Assembly: GCF_000308755.1 (NCBI RefSeq) | Contig: NZ_BAGF01000044.1 | Coordinates: 1-64,000 of the forward strand | Reading direction: 5' to 3' | Length of the DNA stretch: 64,000 nucleotides | Source: Nocardia pneumoniae NBRC 100136 | GTDB lineage: Bacteria > Actinomycetota > Actinomycetes > Mycobacteriales > Mycobacteriaceae | Part shown: piece by piece, positions 35,301-46,322 of the stretch | Layout: every line of letters starts with the position of its first letter | Position numbering within the stretch: the first letter of the stretch is position 1 | Position numbers and translations under genes: made by a program | The notes under the pieces: generated by a model | What the model saw: the letters and a program-made list of their open reading frames with translations, nothing else | Databases searched by the model: none | Told to the model about the DNA's origin: nothing

Positions 35301-38300
35301 CACCTCGACCAGCCGCTCGAACGGCACGTCGGCGTTGGCGAAGGCGTCCAGGTCGGTTTCGCGCACGGTGTGCAGCAGATCGGTGAACCGGGCGTTCGGG
35401 TCGATCCGCGTGCGCAGCACCAGCGTGTTGACGAACATGCCGACCATCCGGTCCAGCGCGGGGTGACCGCGGCCCGCGATCGGCGAGCCGATCGTGATGT
35501 CGTCGGTGGCGGTCATACGGTGCAGCAGGACCGCGAGCGCGGCGTGCAGCACCATGAACAGGCTGACATTGTTGCTGCCCGCGATCGCCTGCAATTCGCG
35601 GTGGGTGACCGGGTCCACCGCGCACTCGACGGTGCCACCCCGATAGGACGGCGTGGGCGGGCGCGGGCGGTCGGCCGGGACGGTCAGCAACTCGGGGATG
35701 CCCTCCAAGGTGCGCCGCCAGTAGTCGAGCTGCCTGCTCACCAGCGAGTCCGGGTCGTCCTCGGTGCCGAGCAGGTCCTGCTGCCACAGGGTGTAATCGG
35801 CGTATTGGACCTCCGGCTCGGGCCAGTCGGGCGCGACGCCCGCGCACGCCGCGCGGTAGGCGACGGCGACGTCGGCGGCCATCGGTTCCAGCGACCAGCC
35901 GTCCATCGCGATGTGGTGCACGACCAGCACCAGGACGTGCTCCTCGGATACGCCGGCCACGCCGGTCGACAGCGAGAACAGCGCCGCGCGGATCGGGACG
36001 GCGGCGGCGAGGTCGAATCCCGGTGCGGCGAAGCGGCGTACGGCGTCCTCGACCTGGTCGGGCGCCACCGTCGCGCGCTGCAGCGAGATCGCCGCGTCCT
36101 CCTGGTCGAGGACGACCTGGACGGGTGCGCCGTCGACCTCAGGGAACACCGTGCGCAGCGTTTCGTGCCTGGCCTGCACCGCGTGCAGCGCGGAGACGAG
36201 CGCGTCGACGTTCAGGCGGCCGGTCATGCGCAAGACGAGCGGGATGTTGTACGCGCCCGCCGACCGATCCGCGACCGAGGCGCCGCCGGCGTTGAATCGG
36301 TTGAGGAACCACAGCCGCCGCTGTGCGGCCGACAGCGGGATCCGCTCCGGACGACTCCGGCGCACCAGCGCGGGACGTCCCTCGTCGGAGTGCGCGCCCG
36401 CGTCCAGCAGTTCGGCGAGATCGGCGACCGTCGGCGTGGCGAACACGGTGCGCACGGCGAGCCGCACGTTCGTCGCGGCGGCCAGCCGGGCGACGAGTTG
36501 GGTTGCCAGCAGCGAGTTTCCGCCGATGTCGAAGAAGCTGTCCTCGGCACCGACGCCCGACACGCCGACCAGCTCGCCCATCACCCGGGCGACCAGGCGC
36601 TCGGTGTCGGTGCGCGGCTCGCGGCTCGCGGTGTCGGCGACGAGCCGCGGTTCCGGCAGCGCCTTGGTGTCCAGCTTGCCGACGGGCGTCAGCGGGATGG
36701 TGTCCAGCACTGTGATGCTCGCTGGCACCATGTGCGCGGGCAGGCGCCGCGCGAGGGCGGCACGCACCGCCCCGACGTCGACGCCGGCTTTGCGATCGGC
36801 GGGCTGGATGTACGCGACGATCCGGTCGGCGTCCGCGATGCGGCGTACCTCGGTGTGCGCGAACCGCACCGCGGGATGGTCGAAGAGCGCGGCGGTGATC
36901 TCGCCGAGTTCGATGCGGAACCCGCGCATCTTCACCTGGTGATCGCTGCGGCCCAGGTAGACCAGCTCTCCGGCCGCGTTCCAGCGCACGATGTCACCGG
37001 TTCGGTACATCCTGGCGCCGGCGGGGCCGTACGGGTCGGCCACGAAACGCGCAGCGGTGAGCCCGAATCGGTCGAAGTATCCGCGTGCCATGCCAAGGCC
37101 GCCGAGGTACAGCTCGCCCGGCACGCCGACCGGCACCGGACGCAACCGCTCGTCGAGCACCAACGCCCTGGCACCCCGCACCAGGGTGCCGATGGTGATC
37201 GGCTCGCCGACGCGCATCGGGCTCGACGCACTCACGACGATCGTGGTCTCGGTGGGCCCGTAGCCGTTGCGCAGCATCCGGCCCGGCGCCCAGCGGGCCA
37301 CCAGATCCGGGGCGCATGCCTCGCCGCCGATCATCAGCGAACGCAGATGCGGCAGCGACCAGTGCTCGTGGTCGATGGTGGCCAGGGCCGCGGTGGTCAT
37401 GAAGGTGTGAGTGACCCGCTCGCGTTCCAACAGGGCGGCCAACTCGTCGCCGCCGTAGATGTCCGGCGGGCAGACCACCATGGCCGCACCGGCACCCACC
37501 GCCAGCACCAGGTCGAACACCGCCGCGTCGAAGCTCGGCGTGGAGAAGTGCAGCGTGCGAGAGTGCTCGTCGACACCCATGCGGTCGCGAACCTCGTCGG
37601 CGAAGTTGGACAGACCGGCGTGGGTGACCGCGACGCCCTTGGGGACGCCGGTCGATCCGGAGGTGTAGATCAGGTAGGCGAGGTCGGACACGTGGGTGGC
37701 GCGCACCCGGTCCATGTCGCCGATCGGCGCTGCCTCGTATCCGCCCAATTCGTCGGCGAATTCGGCGCTGTCCAGCAGCAGCCACTCGGTGTCCACGTCC
37801 GCCGGGGAGCTCGCACGCAGTCGCTCGGCGTGCTCGTCGGCCGTGATGCCGATCGAGCAGCCGGAGTCGCTGAGCATGTGCCGAACCCGATCGGCCGGGT
37901 ACTTCGGGTCGACCGGCACGAACGCGGCGCCGGACTTGGCCACGGCGAGCATCGCGACGACCGAATCGATCGACCGGGTGAGGCCGAGCGCGACCCGGTC
38001 CTCCGCCCCGAGCCCGCGGGCGATCAACGCGCGCGCCAAACGGTTCGAGCGCTGATCGACCTCGGCGTAGGTCAGCGATGTGGCGTCAGAGCACAGGGCC
38101 GGGTGGTCTGGATACCTGCGCGCGGTGGCGGTGAAGAAGTCACCCAGCGTGCTCGGCGGGGAAACCGGGCCGCCCTTCGCGGGGGCGAGGGTGCGGCGCT
38201 CGCGTTCGGTGCGCGCGTCGATGTCGCGCACCAGCACCTGCGGATCGGCGGTGACGGCGGCGAGCACCCGCAGGAACCGGTCGGCCAGTGTCTCGATCGT

Positions 38301-41300
38301 CGCCTCGTCGAAAAGTTCGGCGGCATAGACGAATTCGAAGCTGCCCGGATCGCCGAGGTGTGCTCCGGCGTCGAAACCGATGTTCGCGACGCGCAACTCC
38401 AGGTCGAATTTCGCCAGCGCGATATCCAAGGGCTCCGCGCGCAGCGCGAGGCCGGGCAGCTCCAGCGTCGGCACGGGGCCGTCCTGCACGCTCAGCGCCA
38501 CCTGGAACAGCGGGTGCCGGCCCGACGAGCGGGACTCGCGGCCGAGTTCCTCCACGATGCGCTCGAACGGGATGTCGGCGTGCGCCATCGCGGCCAGCTC
38601 GGTGTCGCGGTCGGCGCGCAGCAAGTCGGCGAAGCCACGGTCGGGGTCCACGTCCGAGCGCAGCACCAGCGTGTTCACGAACATGCCGACCAGCTCGTCG
38701 AGCTTGGTGTCGGTTCGGCCGGCCACCGGTGTGCCGATCACGATGTCGCGGCCGCCGGTGACGCAGCGCAGCAGCACCGCGAAGGCCGAACGCAGCACCA
38801 TGAACTTGCTCACGCCCTGGTCGCGGGCGATCTCGGAAAGTCTGCGCTGCACCGGCTCCGGCACCGTGAAACGCACGGTTCCGGCCCGCTGGGTCGGCTC
38901 CGTGGGGCGCGGCCGGTCGTAGGGCATCGGCAGCTGGTCGGGAATGTCGGCCAGCGCTCTCCGCCAGTACTCCAACTGGGTGCTCGCCACACTGGCCGGG
39001 TCGTCCTCGGCGCCGAGGCAGGCGCGCTGCCAGAGCCCGAAGTCGGCGTACTGCACCGGAAGCGGAGCCCACGACGGCGCATCGCCCTCGTGCCGTGCCG
39101 CATACGCGGTCGCGAGGTCCTTGGTCAGCGGGCCGAGCGACCAACCGTCGGCGGCGATGTGGTGCACCACGATGCCGAGCAGATAGCGCTCGGGCGAGGT
39201 GCGCAGCAGCGACACACGCACCGGCGTCTGCCGGGTGAGGTCGAAACCGGTGTGCGCCAAGGCTTCCAGCGCGGCTTTGGCACCGGAATCGTCGATGTCG
39301 GTCGCCACCACGTCCGGCACCGCCCGCTCGACCGGCAACACCACCTGCTGGGCGCCTTCGGCGTCCTCCGGGAACACGGTGCGCAGCACTTCATGTCGCC
39401 GCACCAGGTCGGCGAGCGCGGCGCGCAAGGCAGGCACGTCCAGCTCACCGGCGATGCGGATCACGAAAGCGATGTTGTAGGCGCTCGATTCGGGCGCATA
39501 TCTGTTGAGGAACCACAACCGCTGCTGCGGCAGCGACAATGGGATACGTCCCGGACGCGGCGTCTGCACCGCCAGCGCCGGCCGCCGCGTCCGGGGCGCC
39601 GCGGCCAGCTGCTCGGCGACCCCGGCGACGGTGGGCATCTCGAAGATCGACCGCACCGGCAGCTCCACGCCGAACTTCGCGTGGATCGCCGCCGCGAGCC
39701 TGGTGGCCAGCAGCGAGTTGCCGCCGAGATCGAAGAAGCTGTCCTCCGCGCCGGTGACCGGGCGGCCGAGGACATCGCCGAACACGCCCGCGACCTGCAA
39801 CTCCAGCTCGGTGCTCGGCGCACGGGAGGTGCCCGAAGCCGCGAACACCGGCTCCGGCAACGCCTTGCGGTCCAGCTTGCCCGCCGGAGTGACCGGAACC
39901 TCGTCCAGCACGGCGATCGACGCGGGCACCATGTAGCCGGGCAGCTGCTGGCGCACGGTCTCCAGAACGGCCTTCGGCTCGACCGGCCGGTCGGCCGTCA
40001 CGTAGGAGGCCAGCCGTACCTGGCCGCGCTCGTCGGTGTGCACCACGGTCAGCGCGAAGCGGACGCCGGGATGCATGCGCAGCGCGTGGTCGACCTCGCG
40101 CAGTTCGATGCGGAAACCGCGGATCTTGATCTGGTCGTCGGCGCGTCCGAGGAAGCGCAACTGTCCCGACCGCTCCAGGACCACCAGATCGCCGGTGCGG
40201 TACATGCGTTCGCCGCGCCTGCCGTGCGGGTTGGCCACGAATCGCTGCGCGGTCAGGCCGAAGCGGCCGAGGTACCCGCGGGCGATGCCGGGGCCGGAGA
40301 CGTACAGTTCGCCCGGCGTGCCCGGCGGCACCGGGTGCAGGCGGTTGTCCAGCACGAACAGCCGCATGCCGCGCACCGGCATGCCGAGCGGCACCGGGCG
40401 ACCCGGCGCCATCGGCCCGGACGCGGTCGCGGCGACGGTGGCCTCCGACGGGCCGTACATGTTGTGCATGCGATGTCCGGCGGTCCAGGTCTCGACCAGT
40501 TCCTCAGAGCATGCGTCACCGCCGACGATGACCGCCTGGAGGTCGTCGAGCCCCTCGTTCGGCACGGTGGCCAGCGCGGCGGGCGTCACGAACGCGTGCG
40601 TCACCCGCTCCTCGCGCAGCAGACCGGCCAGTTCGGCGCCGCCGTACATGCCCGCGGGGGCGATCACCATGGTGGCGCCCGCGGCGAAGCAGAGCAGCAT
40701 CTCCAGTACCGACGCGTCGAAGCTGGGTGAGGAGAAGTGCAGCGTGCGCGCCGCGTCCGAGACGCCGAACAGGTAGGTCTGCTCGGCGGCGAGCGAGGCG
40801 ATGCCCGCGTGCGTGACGACGACCGCCTTGGGCGTGCCGGTGGAGCCGGAGGTGTAGATCAGGTAGGCCGGTTGGCTCACCCGCATCGGCTGGTGTCGCT
40901 CGGCGTCGGTGATCGGATCCGCCGGATAACCGGCGAGTTCGGCGGCCAATTCGTCGGAGCCGAGCACCAGCCAGTCGACCTGCGATTTGCGGTGCCTGCC
41001 CTGCGCCTGCGGCCAGGCGGGCATGGCGGCCAGGCTCGCGGAGTCGGTCAGGCCGACCATGGCGCCGGAGTCGCCGATCATGTGCGCGATCCGCTCACCG
41101 GGGTAGCTCGGGTCGATCGGCACGTAGGCCGCACCGGTCTTGGCGACGGCCCACACGGCGGTGATCGCGTCCAGGCCGCGTGGCAGTGCGATCGCGACGA
41201 CCATCTCGGGACCGGCGCCGTGTTCGATGAGGGCGCGGGCCAGGGTGTTCGAGCGCTCGTCGAGTTCCCGGTAGGTGGTGTCGGCGCCCAGGTAGCGCAC

Positions 41301-44300
41301 CGCCACCGCGTCCGGCAGCCGCTCGGCGGTGCCGGTGAGCAACGTGGCCAGGGTGATCGGCGACTCGGCCGGTGCGCCGCCGAGGGGCACCAGGTTCTCG
41401 GTTTCCTTGCGGTCCAGGATGGGCAGGTCGCCCACCGGCAGCTCGGGCGCGGCCACACCCCCGCTCAGCATCGCGACGAACCGGCGCGCGAACGACCGCA
41501 CCGTGCTCTGATCGAAAACATCGGTGGCATAACCGAATTCGGCCGACAGCGGCCCATCGCCGGTGTCGTCGTGCACAACCAGCTGCAAGTCGAATTTCGC
41601 GACGTCCGTGGCGATCGGCAGCACCCGAGCGCGCACGCCGGGCAGTTCGATGCGCAGATCCGGCGCGTGATCGTAGGACAGCATCACCTGGAACAGCGGA
41701 TGGCGCGACGGCGAGCGCTCCGGGTTGACCACCTCGACCAGCCGCTCGAACGGCACGTCGGCGTTGGCGAAGGCGTTGAGGTCGGCCTCGCGGACCACGT
41801 CCAGCATCCGGTCGAAGCCGGCGGCCGGGTCGACCTCGGTGCGCAGCACCAGCGTGTTGACGAACATGCCGACCAGATCGTCCAGCGCCGGGTCCGAACG
41901 ACCCGCGATGGGCGTGCCGATCGCGATGTCCCCGCTCGCGCACAGCCGCGACAGCAGTGTGGCCAGGGCCGCGTGCAGCACCATGAACATGCTCACGCCG
42001 CGGCTGGACGCCAATTCGACCGCGGCACGGCGGATCTCGGCCGGAATGGTGAAATCGACGCGGCCGCCCACGGTGGATCTGTGCAGCGGGCGCGGCCGGT
42101 CCAGCGGTAGGTCGAGTTGGTCGGGTAATCCGGCCAGCGCCGAGCGCCAATGCGTCAGCTGACGACTGAGCGCACTGGCCGGATCGGATTCCTCGCCGAG
42201 CAGTTCGCGCTGCCAGAGCGCGAAGTCGGCGTACTGCACCGGCAGATCGGTCCACTGCGGCGCGGCGCCGTCGGCGCGCGCGGACACCGCGGTCATCAGG
42301 TCCCGGGCCAGTGGCGCGATGGACCAGCCGTCGCCGCAGATGTGATGCAGCACGATGAGGAACACGTGCTGCTGCGGCCCGGTGCGATACAGCGCGACCC
42401 GGATCGGGGCCTGACTGCGCAGATCGAAACCGTAGCCGGCGTATTCGGTGGCCAGCGCGTCCACGTCGGCGCCGGTGGCCTCGATCGGGTCGAGCATCAG
42501 CGGAATCGCGTCGGCCGGGTGGATCAGCTGGTAGGGCCCCTCCGGCGACTCCGGGAAGGTGGTGCGCAGGCTCTCGTGCCGTTCGATGACGTCGACCAGG
42601 CCCGCGCGCAGCGCCGCCACGTCCAGCGGACCGTCGAGCTCGACGGCCAGCGGCATGTTGTAGGCGGCGGCGTGCTCGGAGAACCGGTTGAGGATCCACA
42701 AGCGCTGCTGTGCCTGGGACAGCGGGATCCGGTCCGGCCGCTCGGCGGGCGTCAGCCGCGGCGACGACGCGTCGGAGGTCTGCATGGCGAAACGCTGGGT
42801 GAGCGCCGCGATCGTCGAGGCCTCGAACAGATCGCGAATGGTCAGCGCGGTGCCGAGCGCGGCGTTGATCCTGGCCACCGCGCGCGCGGCGATGAGCGAG
42901 TTGCCGCCCATCTCGAAAAAGCTGTCCTCGACACCGATCTCGGTGTCCAAGACCTCCGCGAAGATGCTCGCGAGCACCCGCTCCACCTCGGTGCGCGGCT
43001 CGGCCACCGGCCGAATCGGACGGGTGCCGACCGCGGGCGCGGGCAACGCTTTGCGATCGATCTTGCCGTTGGCGTTCAGCGGCAGTTCGTCGAGCTGCAT
43101 CAGCGCGGAGGGCACCATGTACCCCGGCAGTGTGCGCCGCAGGCCGGTCAGCAGCGCGGCGGTGTCCAGGCGGACATCGCCGTCCGCGTGCTTGGCCGCG
43201 ACGACGTAGGCGACCAGCTCGTCGCCGGTGCGCCCGGTATGCGCCACGCAGACCGCGCGGGCCACCCCCGGGTCGTCGAGCAGCGCGGCCTCGATCTCCC
43301 CGAGTTCGATGCGCAAGCCGCGGATCTTGACCTGGAAGTCGCTGCGGCCCAGGTATTCCAGCACGCCCGGCTCGTCGCCGGAGCGGCCGACCTGCCACCG
43401 CGCCAGGTCACCGGTGCGATACATCCGGGCGCCGGGGGTGAACGGGTTGGCCACGAATCGGTCCGCGGTCAACCGCGGTTGTCGCAGGTAGCCGCGGGCC
43501 AATTGGACACCGGCGAGGTACAGTTCGCCGACCGCGCCGGGCGGGACCGGTTGCAGCCGCGAATCCAGTACGTAGGTCTGGGTGTTCCACACCGGCGAGC
43601 CGATCGGCACGCTGCCTGCGTCCGGTGCGCAAGGCCAGTAGGTGACGTCAACGGCGGCTTCGGTGGGGCCGTACAGGTTGTGCAGCTCGCAGGTGGGTAA
43701 TGCGGCGTAGAACTCGCGGACGGCGGCGGCGGGTAAGGCCTCGCCGCTGCAGAACACCCGGCGCAGGCCGGTGCAGCCGCTCAGGTCGGCCTCGGTGACG
43801 AACACCGACAGCATCGACGGCACGAAATGCGCTGTGGTGATGCCTTTTTCCGCGATGACGCGGGCGAGGTAGGCCGGGTCGCGGTGGCCGTCGGGTGCGG
43901 CGACCACCAGGCGTGCGCCGATCTGCAAGGGCCAGAAGAATTCCCACACCGACACATCGAAGGTCGCTGGTGTCTTCTGCAGCACCGCGTCGGTGCGGTC
44001 GAGCGGGTACTCGTGCTGCATCCAGCGCAGGCGGTTGACGATCGCGGCGTGCGTGACGCCGACGCCCTTGGGCTTTCCGGTCGAGCCGGAGGTGAAGATC
44101 ACGTACGCGAGGTGATCGGGGCGCAGTTCGCCGCGGCGGTCGGCGTCGGTGATCGGCGCGGCGTCGAAGCCGGATACCCGGGCGGTGTCGATGTCCAGCC
44201 TCGGCGCGACCTCGGGCAGGTCGAGTTCGTCGCGTGCCGCGGTGAGCACGCACAGCGGTTCGGCGTGACGCAGGATCTGCCCGATCCGCCCGGCGGGATG

Positions 44301-45968
44301 CTCCGGATCCAGCGGCAGGTACGCCGCGCCCGCCTGGACGATCGCGTACATGCCGACGACCAGATCGACGCTGCGGCGCAGGCACAGCGCGACCGTGGTA
44401 TCCGGACCGGCGCCGCGGGCGATGAGCAGCCGGGCCAGGCGGTTGGCGCGCGCGTGCAGTTCGGCGTAGGTCAGCGCCTCGTCGCCGAACTCGAGCGCGA
44501 TCGTGTCCGGATCGGCCGCGGCGCGCTCGGCGAACAGGCTCGCGAGCGTGCCGTCCTGCCGGGGCGTCTCGGTGGCGTTCCAGGCCCGCAGGACCTGGTC
44601 CCGCTCGAGGTCGGTGATCGCGACGAGCGATTCGGTGGGCGTCTGCGGATCGGCCTCCAGAAACCGGCCGAGGAAGTCCAGGTAGCGCGCGTGATGCACG
44701 CCGACCTCGGCGTCACTGTAGAGCCGGGGATTGGCTTCGAAGTCGACGCGGAGGCGGTCGCCGGCGCCGTTGTAGACGTTGATCGACAGATCCTCGACCG
44801 GCCCGGTGGCCAGCACGTGGATCGAGCCGACCAGATCGCCGAACCGCAGCTCGTTGTGGAACAGCATCAGGTTGACCATCGGCCCGAAGAATCCGCGCGC
44901 GTCGCGGGAGTAGCCGCTGTCGCGCCGGATGTCCTCGTGGCGGTAGCGCTGATGACGCAGCGCGCCGGTGATCTGCAGTTCGGCCGCTTTCACCAGGTCG
45001 GCGACCGTGGTGGAGTCGTCCATCCGCAACCGGATCGGCACGACGTTGGAGACGACGCCCGCCGAGCGGCGCAGCGACACCGTGGTGCGCGCCGAGACCG
45101 GCAGGCTCAAGACCACGTCGCGGTTGCCGGTCACCGACCGCACATACGCCGCCAGCGCCGCGACGAACATCGCGGCGTCGGTCGTGTCGCACGCGGCGGT
45201 CGCCGCTTCCAGCGCGGCGTGGCGCTCGTCGTCGAGCACGGCGGTGGCGAGTCTGCGACCAGCGTCGTGCGTGGCGGCGGTGAGCCGAGCGCCACCCAGC
45301 GTGACCGGCTCGCCGACCCCGGACAGCTGCTCGAGCCAGTATTCGCGGTCGTTGTGGAATCGGCTGGAGCTGTGGTAGCGCGCCTCGTCGGCGTAGATCT
45401 CGGCCAGCGGGTTCGCACGCGAGGCGATCGGCTCGGTCTGATTCTCCAACGCCGTGTAGATCTCCGCCGTGCGGGTGAGCGCGTTCATCGCGCCGTAGCC
45501 GTCGATGGCGATGTGGTGGGCGCAGGAATACCAGATGTAGTGGGACTCCCCGATCCGAAGCACCGCGTTGGAGGTCAGCGGGTCGCGCTCCAGATCGATC
45601 GGCGAGTTCGTGTGCTCGTGCATCCAGCGCAGCGCCGCCGCGTGTGGATCGGGCTCCGAGCGCAGGTCGATGCGGGCCCAGCCGGGCCGGTGCACCGGAT
45701 CGACGAGCTGGTACGGACTGCCGTCGATCTCCACCACGCGAACCTGGCCGACCTGGGTCTCGGCACCGAACCGCTCGATCGAGTACAGCAGCCGTCCCTC
45801 ATCCAGATCACCGTGGATCTCGACGTACTGCGAAATCGTCAGCGGCACGTCGGGGCGGATGCGCTGCGCGTACCAGAGAGCCGTCTGTGCGGGTGACAGA
45901 GCAAACGGTTGTGCCGAAAATTCGCCGGATGAACATTGGTCGACGCGATCCGTGGCCAATGAACTCAT
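32304..45968 (-). CDS. Four-module nonribosomal peptide synthetase, C-A-T x4 with terminal thioesterase
   Basis: The protein has 4554 residues. Module 1 (C about 20-470, A with [11 protein letters not shown] near 630, T with FFEMGGNSL near 1020) resembles EntF throughout; its specificity residues D-V-W-H-F-S-L-V-D match the serine code. Condensation domains 2-4 keep HHxxxDG (HHICGDG near 1210, HHIAADG near 2270, HHIAMDG near 3350). A2-A4 have TSGSTG near 1710, 2770 and 3850; T2-T4 have LGGNSL, IGGNSL and LGGNSL near 2080, 3147 and 4230. The TE has GWSLGG near 4370 and a late KHSAMTT histidine. No epimerase or methyltransferase is present. The ATG at 45968 has GGAG 6 nt before it; a TTG precedes it directly. 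The predicted product is an N-capped tetrapeptide starting with Ser, or an oligomer of it. Confidence 0.95.
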   Translation of the reverse strand: MSSLATDRVDQCSSGEFSAQPFALSPAQTALWYAQRIRPDVPLTISQYVEIHGDLDEGRLLYSIERFGAETQVGQVRVVEIDGSPYQLVDPVHRPGWARIDLRSEPDPHAAALRWMHEHTNSPIDLERDPLTSNAVLRIGESHYIWYSCAHHIAIDGYGAMNALTRTAEIYTALENQTEPIASRANPLAEIYADEARYHSSSRFHNDREYWLEQLSGVGEPVTLGGARLTAATHDAGRRLATAVLDDERHAALEAATAACDTTDAAMFVAALAAYVRSVTGNRDVVLSLPVSARTTVSLRRSAGVVSNVVPIRLRMDDSTTVADLVKAAELQITGALRHQRYRHEDIRRDSGYSRDARGFFGPMVNLMLFHNELRFGDLVGSIHVLATGPVEDLSINVYNGAGDRLRVDFEANPRLYSDAEVGVHHARYLDFLGRFLEADPQTPTESLVAITDLERDQVLRAWNATETPRQDGTLASLFAERAAADPDTIALEFGDEALTYAELHARANRLARLLIARGAGPDTTVALCLRRSVDLVVGMYAIVQAGAAYLPLDPEHPAGRIGQILRHAEPLCVLTAARDELDLPEVAPRLDIDTARVSGFDAAPITDADRRGELRPDHLAYVIFTSGSTGKPKGVGVTHAAIVNRLRWMQHEYPLDRTDAVLQKTPATFDVSVWEFFWPLQIGARLVVAAPDGHRDPAYLARVIAEKGITTAHFVPSMLSVFVTEADLSGCTGLRRVFCSGEALPAAAVREFYAALPTCELHNLYGPTEAAVDVTYWPCAPDAGSVPIGSPVWNTQTYVLDSRLQPVPPGAVGELYLAGVQLARGYLRQPRLTADRFVANPFTPGARMYRTGDLARWQVGRSGDEPGVLEYLGRSDFQVKIRGLRIELGEIEAALLDDPGVARAVCVAHTGRTGDELVAYVVAAKHADGDVRLDTAALLTGLRRTLPGYMVPSALMQLDELPLNANGKIDRKALPAPAVGTRPIRPVAEPRTEVERVLASIFAEVLDTEIGVEDSFFEMGGNSLIAARAVARINAALGTALTIRDLFEASTIAALTQRFAMQTSDASSPRLTPAERPDRIPLSQAQQRLWILNRFSEHAAAYNMPLAVELDGPLDVAALRAGLVDVIERHESLRTTFPESPEGPYQLIHPADAIPLMLDPIEATGADVDALATEYAGYGFDLRSQAPIRVALYRTGPQQHVFLIVLHHICGDGWSIAPLARDLMTAVSARADGAAPQWTDLPVQYADFALWQRELLGEESDPASALSRQLTHWRSALAGLPDQLDLPLDRPRPLHRSTVGGRVDFTIPAEIRRAAVELASSRGVSMFMVLHAALATLLSRLCASGDIAIGTPIAGRSDPALDDLVGMFVNTLVLRTEVDPAAGFDRMLDVVREADLNAFANADVPFERLVEVVNPERSPSRHPLFQVMLSYDHAPDLRIELPGVRARVLPIATDVAKFDLQLVVHDDTGDGPLSAEFGYATDVFDQSTVRSFARRFVAMLSGGVAAPELPVGDLPILDRKETENLVPLGGAPAESPITLATLLTGTAERLPDAVAVRYLGADTTYRELDERSNTLARALIEHGAGPEMVVAIALPRGLDAITAVWAVAKTGAAYVPIDPSYPGERIAHMIGDSGAMVGLTDSASLAAMPAWPQAQGRHRKSQVDWLVLGSDELAAELAGYPADPITDAERHQPMRVSQPAYLIYTSGSTGTPKAVVVTHAGIASLAAEQTYLFGVSDAARTLHFSSPSFDASVLEMLLCFAAGATMVIAPAGMYGGAELAGLLREERVTHAFVTPAALATVPNEGLDDLQAVIVGGDACSEELVETWTAGHRMHNMYGPSEATVAATASGPMAPGRPVPLGMPVRGMRLFVLDNRLHPVPPGTPGELYVSGPGIARGYLGRFGLTAQRFVANPHGRRGERMYRTGDLVVLERSGQLRFLGRADDQIKIRGFRIELREVDHALRMHPGVRFALTVVHTDERGQVRLASYVTADRPVEPKAVLETVRQQLPGYMVPASIAVLDEVPVTPAGKLDRKALPEPVFAASGTSRAPSTELELQVAGVFGDVLGRPVTGAEDSFFDLGGNSLLATRLAAAIHAKFGVELPVRSIFEMPTVAGVAEQLAAAPRTRRPALAVQTPRPGRIPLSLPQQRLWFLNRYAPESSAYNIAFVIRIAGELDVPALRAALADLVRRHEVLRTVFPEDAEGAQQVVLPVERAVPDVVATDIDDSGAKAALEALAHTGFDLTRQTPVRVSLLRTSPERYLLGIVVHHIAADGWSLGPLTKDLATAYAARHEGDAPSWAPLPVQYADFGLWQRACLGAEDDPASVASTQLEYWRRALADIPDQLPMPYDRPRPTEPTQRAGTVRFTVPEPVQRRLSEIARDQGVSKFMVLRSAFAVLLRCVTGGRDIVIGTPVAGRTDTKLDELVGMFVNTLVLRSDVDPDRGFADLLRADRDTELAAMAHADIPFERIVEELGRESRSSGRHPLFQVALSVQDGPVPTLELPGLALRAEPLDIALAKFDLELRVANIGFDAGAHLGDPGSFEFVYAAELFDEATIETLADRFLRVLAAVTADPQVLVRDIDARTERERRTLAPAKGGPVSPPSTLGDFFTATARRYPDHPALCSDATSLTYAEVDQRSNRLARALIARGLGAEDRVALGLTRSIDSVVAMLAVAKSGAAFVPVDPKYPADRVRHMLSDSGCSIGITADEHAERLRASSPADVDTEWLLLDSAEFADELGGYEAAPIGDMDRVRATHVSDLAYLIYTSGSTGVPKGVAVTHAGLSNFADEVRDRMGVDEHSRTLHFSTPSFDAAVFDLVLAVGAGAAMVVCPPDIYGGDELAALLERERVTHTFMTTAALATIDHEHWSLPHLRSLMIGGEACAPDLVARWAPGRMLRNGYGPTETTIVVSASSPMRVGEPITIGTLVRGARALVLDERLRPVPVGVPGELYLGGLGMARGYFDRFGLTAARFVADPYGPAGARMYRTGDIVRWNAAGELVYLGRSDHQVKMRGFRIELGEITAALFDHPAVRFAHTEVRRIADADRIVAYIQPADRKAGVDVGAVRAALARRLPAHMVPASITVLDTIPLTPVGKLDTKALPEPRLVADTASREPRTDTERLVARVMGELVGVSGVGAEDSFFDIGGNSLLATQLVARLAAATNVRLAVRTVFATPTVADLAELLDAGAHSDEGRPALVRRSRPERIPLSAAQRRLWFLNRFNAGGASVADRSAGAYNIPLVLRMTGRLNVDALVSALHAVQARHETLRTVFPEVDGAPVQVVLDQEDAAISLQRATVAPDQVEDAVRRFAAPGFDLAAAVPIRAALFSLSTGVAGVSEEHVLVLVVHHIAMDGWSLEPMAADVAVAYRAACAGVAPDWPEPEVQYADYTLWQQDLLGTEDDPDSLVSRQLDYWRRTLEGIPELLTVPADRPRPPTPSYRGGTVECAVDPVTHRELQAIAGSNNVSLFMVLHAALAVLLHRMTATDDITIGSPIAGRGHPALDRMVGMFVNTLVLRTRIDPNARFTDLLHTVRETDLDAFANADVPFERLVEVLNPARSQAHHPMFQVMLSVRNEPVGGLDLPRLRIEAADSDTGVAKFDLQFTLTEAQTAHRDPAGISVAVNYATDLFDESTARRLGKRLTRLLAAIAANPTTAVGDLELLDPAEWSGLAPVRGAKPDRPVTFPEVFEQAADVDRAAVALVSDGTEVTYGALDRWTNRLARVLIRRGVGPETLVALGIPRSVESVATMLAVAKAGAAFVPVDPLYPHQRIAHMLSDSVAALGITLSGYRGELPEGTEWIVLDDPQFRGLVLDAPDAPITDAERPAPLRIDNPAYVVYTSGSTGTPKGVVVTHGGLSNFAAETAQRFDVEPGCRVLHFATPSFDAAMLDLLLALGGAATLVITPPGVVGGEDLRRMLIQERITHAFITTAALGTVDPTGVTEFQHVLVGGEALPPDLVTRWAPGRNLYNVYGPTETTIVTVISQPMEPGGPITIGGPIRGVNAAILDARLHPAPVGVTGELHLAGDALARGYLNRPGLTAQRFVANPFGKPGERMYRTGDLVRWWTGSRDNEPAADSAQEIEYVGRTDHQVKIRGFRIELGEIDAALGRHGAVAFSTTIGHRTPAGATALVSYVKPRDGVTLTATELTEHLAGQVPNYMVPQSIMLLDEVPLSPVGKLDRAKLPEPVFSASKGYRAPSTPTEAALCAAFAEVLGAASVGADDGFFELGGNSLLATKVVAHLRESGIDLPVQLMFGDATPAAIAARLDRAGETSSAAVASVLEPVLPIRPSTAPGQAPLFCVHPAIGLAWCYSGLLAHLAPDRPVYGLQAPHVAGEDGYGSIAEAASHYVEAIKTIQPEGPYHLLGWSLGGLIAHEMAVQLQQAGDEVALLSMMDSYRLSDDLLEHATPSVAEIVDELGSDELGAEIDPEMSLRDAADLLRARSGPFAALTVEHLERLYTGYHDGAVQAHGFQPGVFDGDLVFFTAGDDEVNRSHPERRASSWQPYVTGAIHDHELRCKHSAMTTPEALAVIGPVLRTWLDPTKPGAGEVTS

Positions 45969-45971
45969 CAA

Positions 45972-46322
45972 TCACTCCGTTCTGCCGCTATTGACGCAAC
46001 TCCCCGAGCACCATCACAGCAAGCGCACGCGCGCCAGCCGGGACGTGATCCACGCCCTATGATTCGGAGCATCACATCAGCCGGATTGCCAGCGTTTTGG
46101 ATTTGTTTCACATCCAACGCCCTTGGCAGAAGGCCATTTTGGTTGGTTACATTTCCGCAAACATTGCGACTCGATGCGGTCGAGCCAAAAGGAAACAGCA
46201 CCTGACCAGACCGTCCGATGCTACTCCGACGCTCAGTGGAGTTATCGAGCTAACGCCGCGCAACGCAACACCGCCCCAGTACTTCAGGACAAGTTGGGGG
46301 CAAGAACAAACTGAATGTTCGG
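45972..46322. other. AT-enriched promoter region of the NRPS
   Basis: This 351-nt gap between lnt and the NRPS is visibly poorer in GC (near 55 percent by eye) than either gene. It contains A/T runs around 46090-46200 and 46290-46330 and the dyad at 46097-46117. I see no gene in it. Such stretches upstream of secondary-metabolite genes often attract nucleoid-associated silencers such as Lsr2. Confidence 0.5.
46097..46117. promoter_or_regulatory. Dyad upstream of the NRPS
   Basis: TTGGATTTG-TTT-CACATCCAA has 9-nt arms with one mismatch and is centred about 140 nt upstream of the NRPS start in the AT-enriched gap. It may be an operator for a regulator encoded elsewhere, since no regulator gene belongs to this cluster. 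Confidence 0.45.

Noticed and set aside
35124..40730. Very long open frame (1868 codons) on the plus strand opposite the NRPS
   Set aside because: High GC at codon position 3 of the NRPS removes stops from the opposite strand. The translation is low-complexity Arg/Gly/Ala/His sequence with no domains, whereas the NRPS frame has complete domains.
43827..45896. 689-codon plus-strand frame opposite NRPS module 1
   Set aside because: Antisense shadow of the EntF-like module.
32304..45968. Epimerisation, methyltransferase or reductase domains in the NRPS
   Set aside because: Each T domain is followed directly by a C domain with its HHxxxDG motif or by the TE; no E, MT or R motifs were found.
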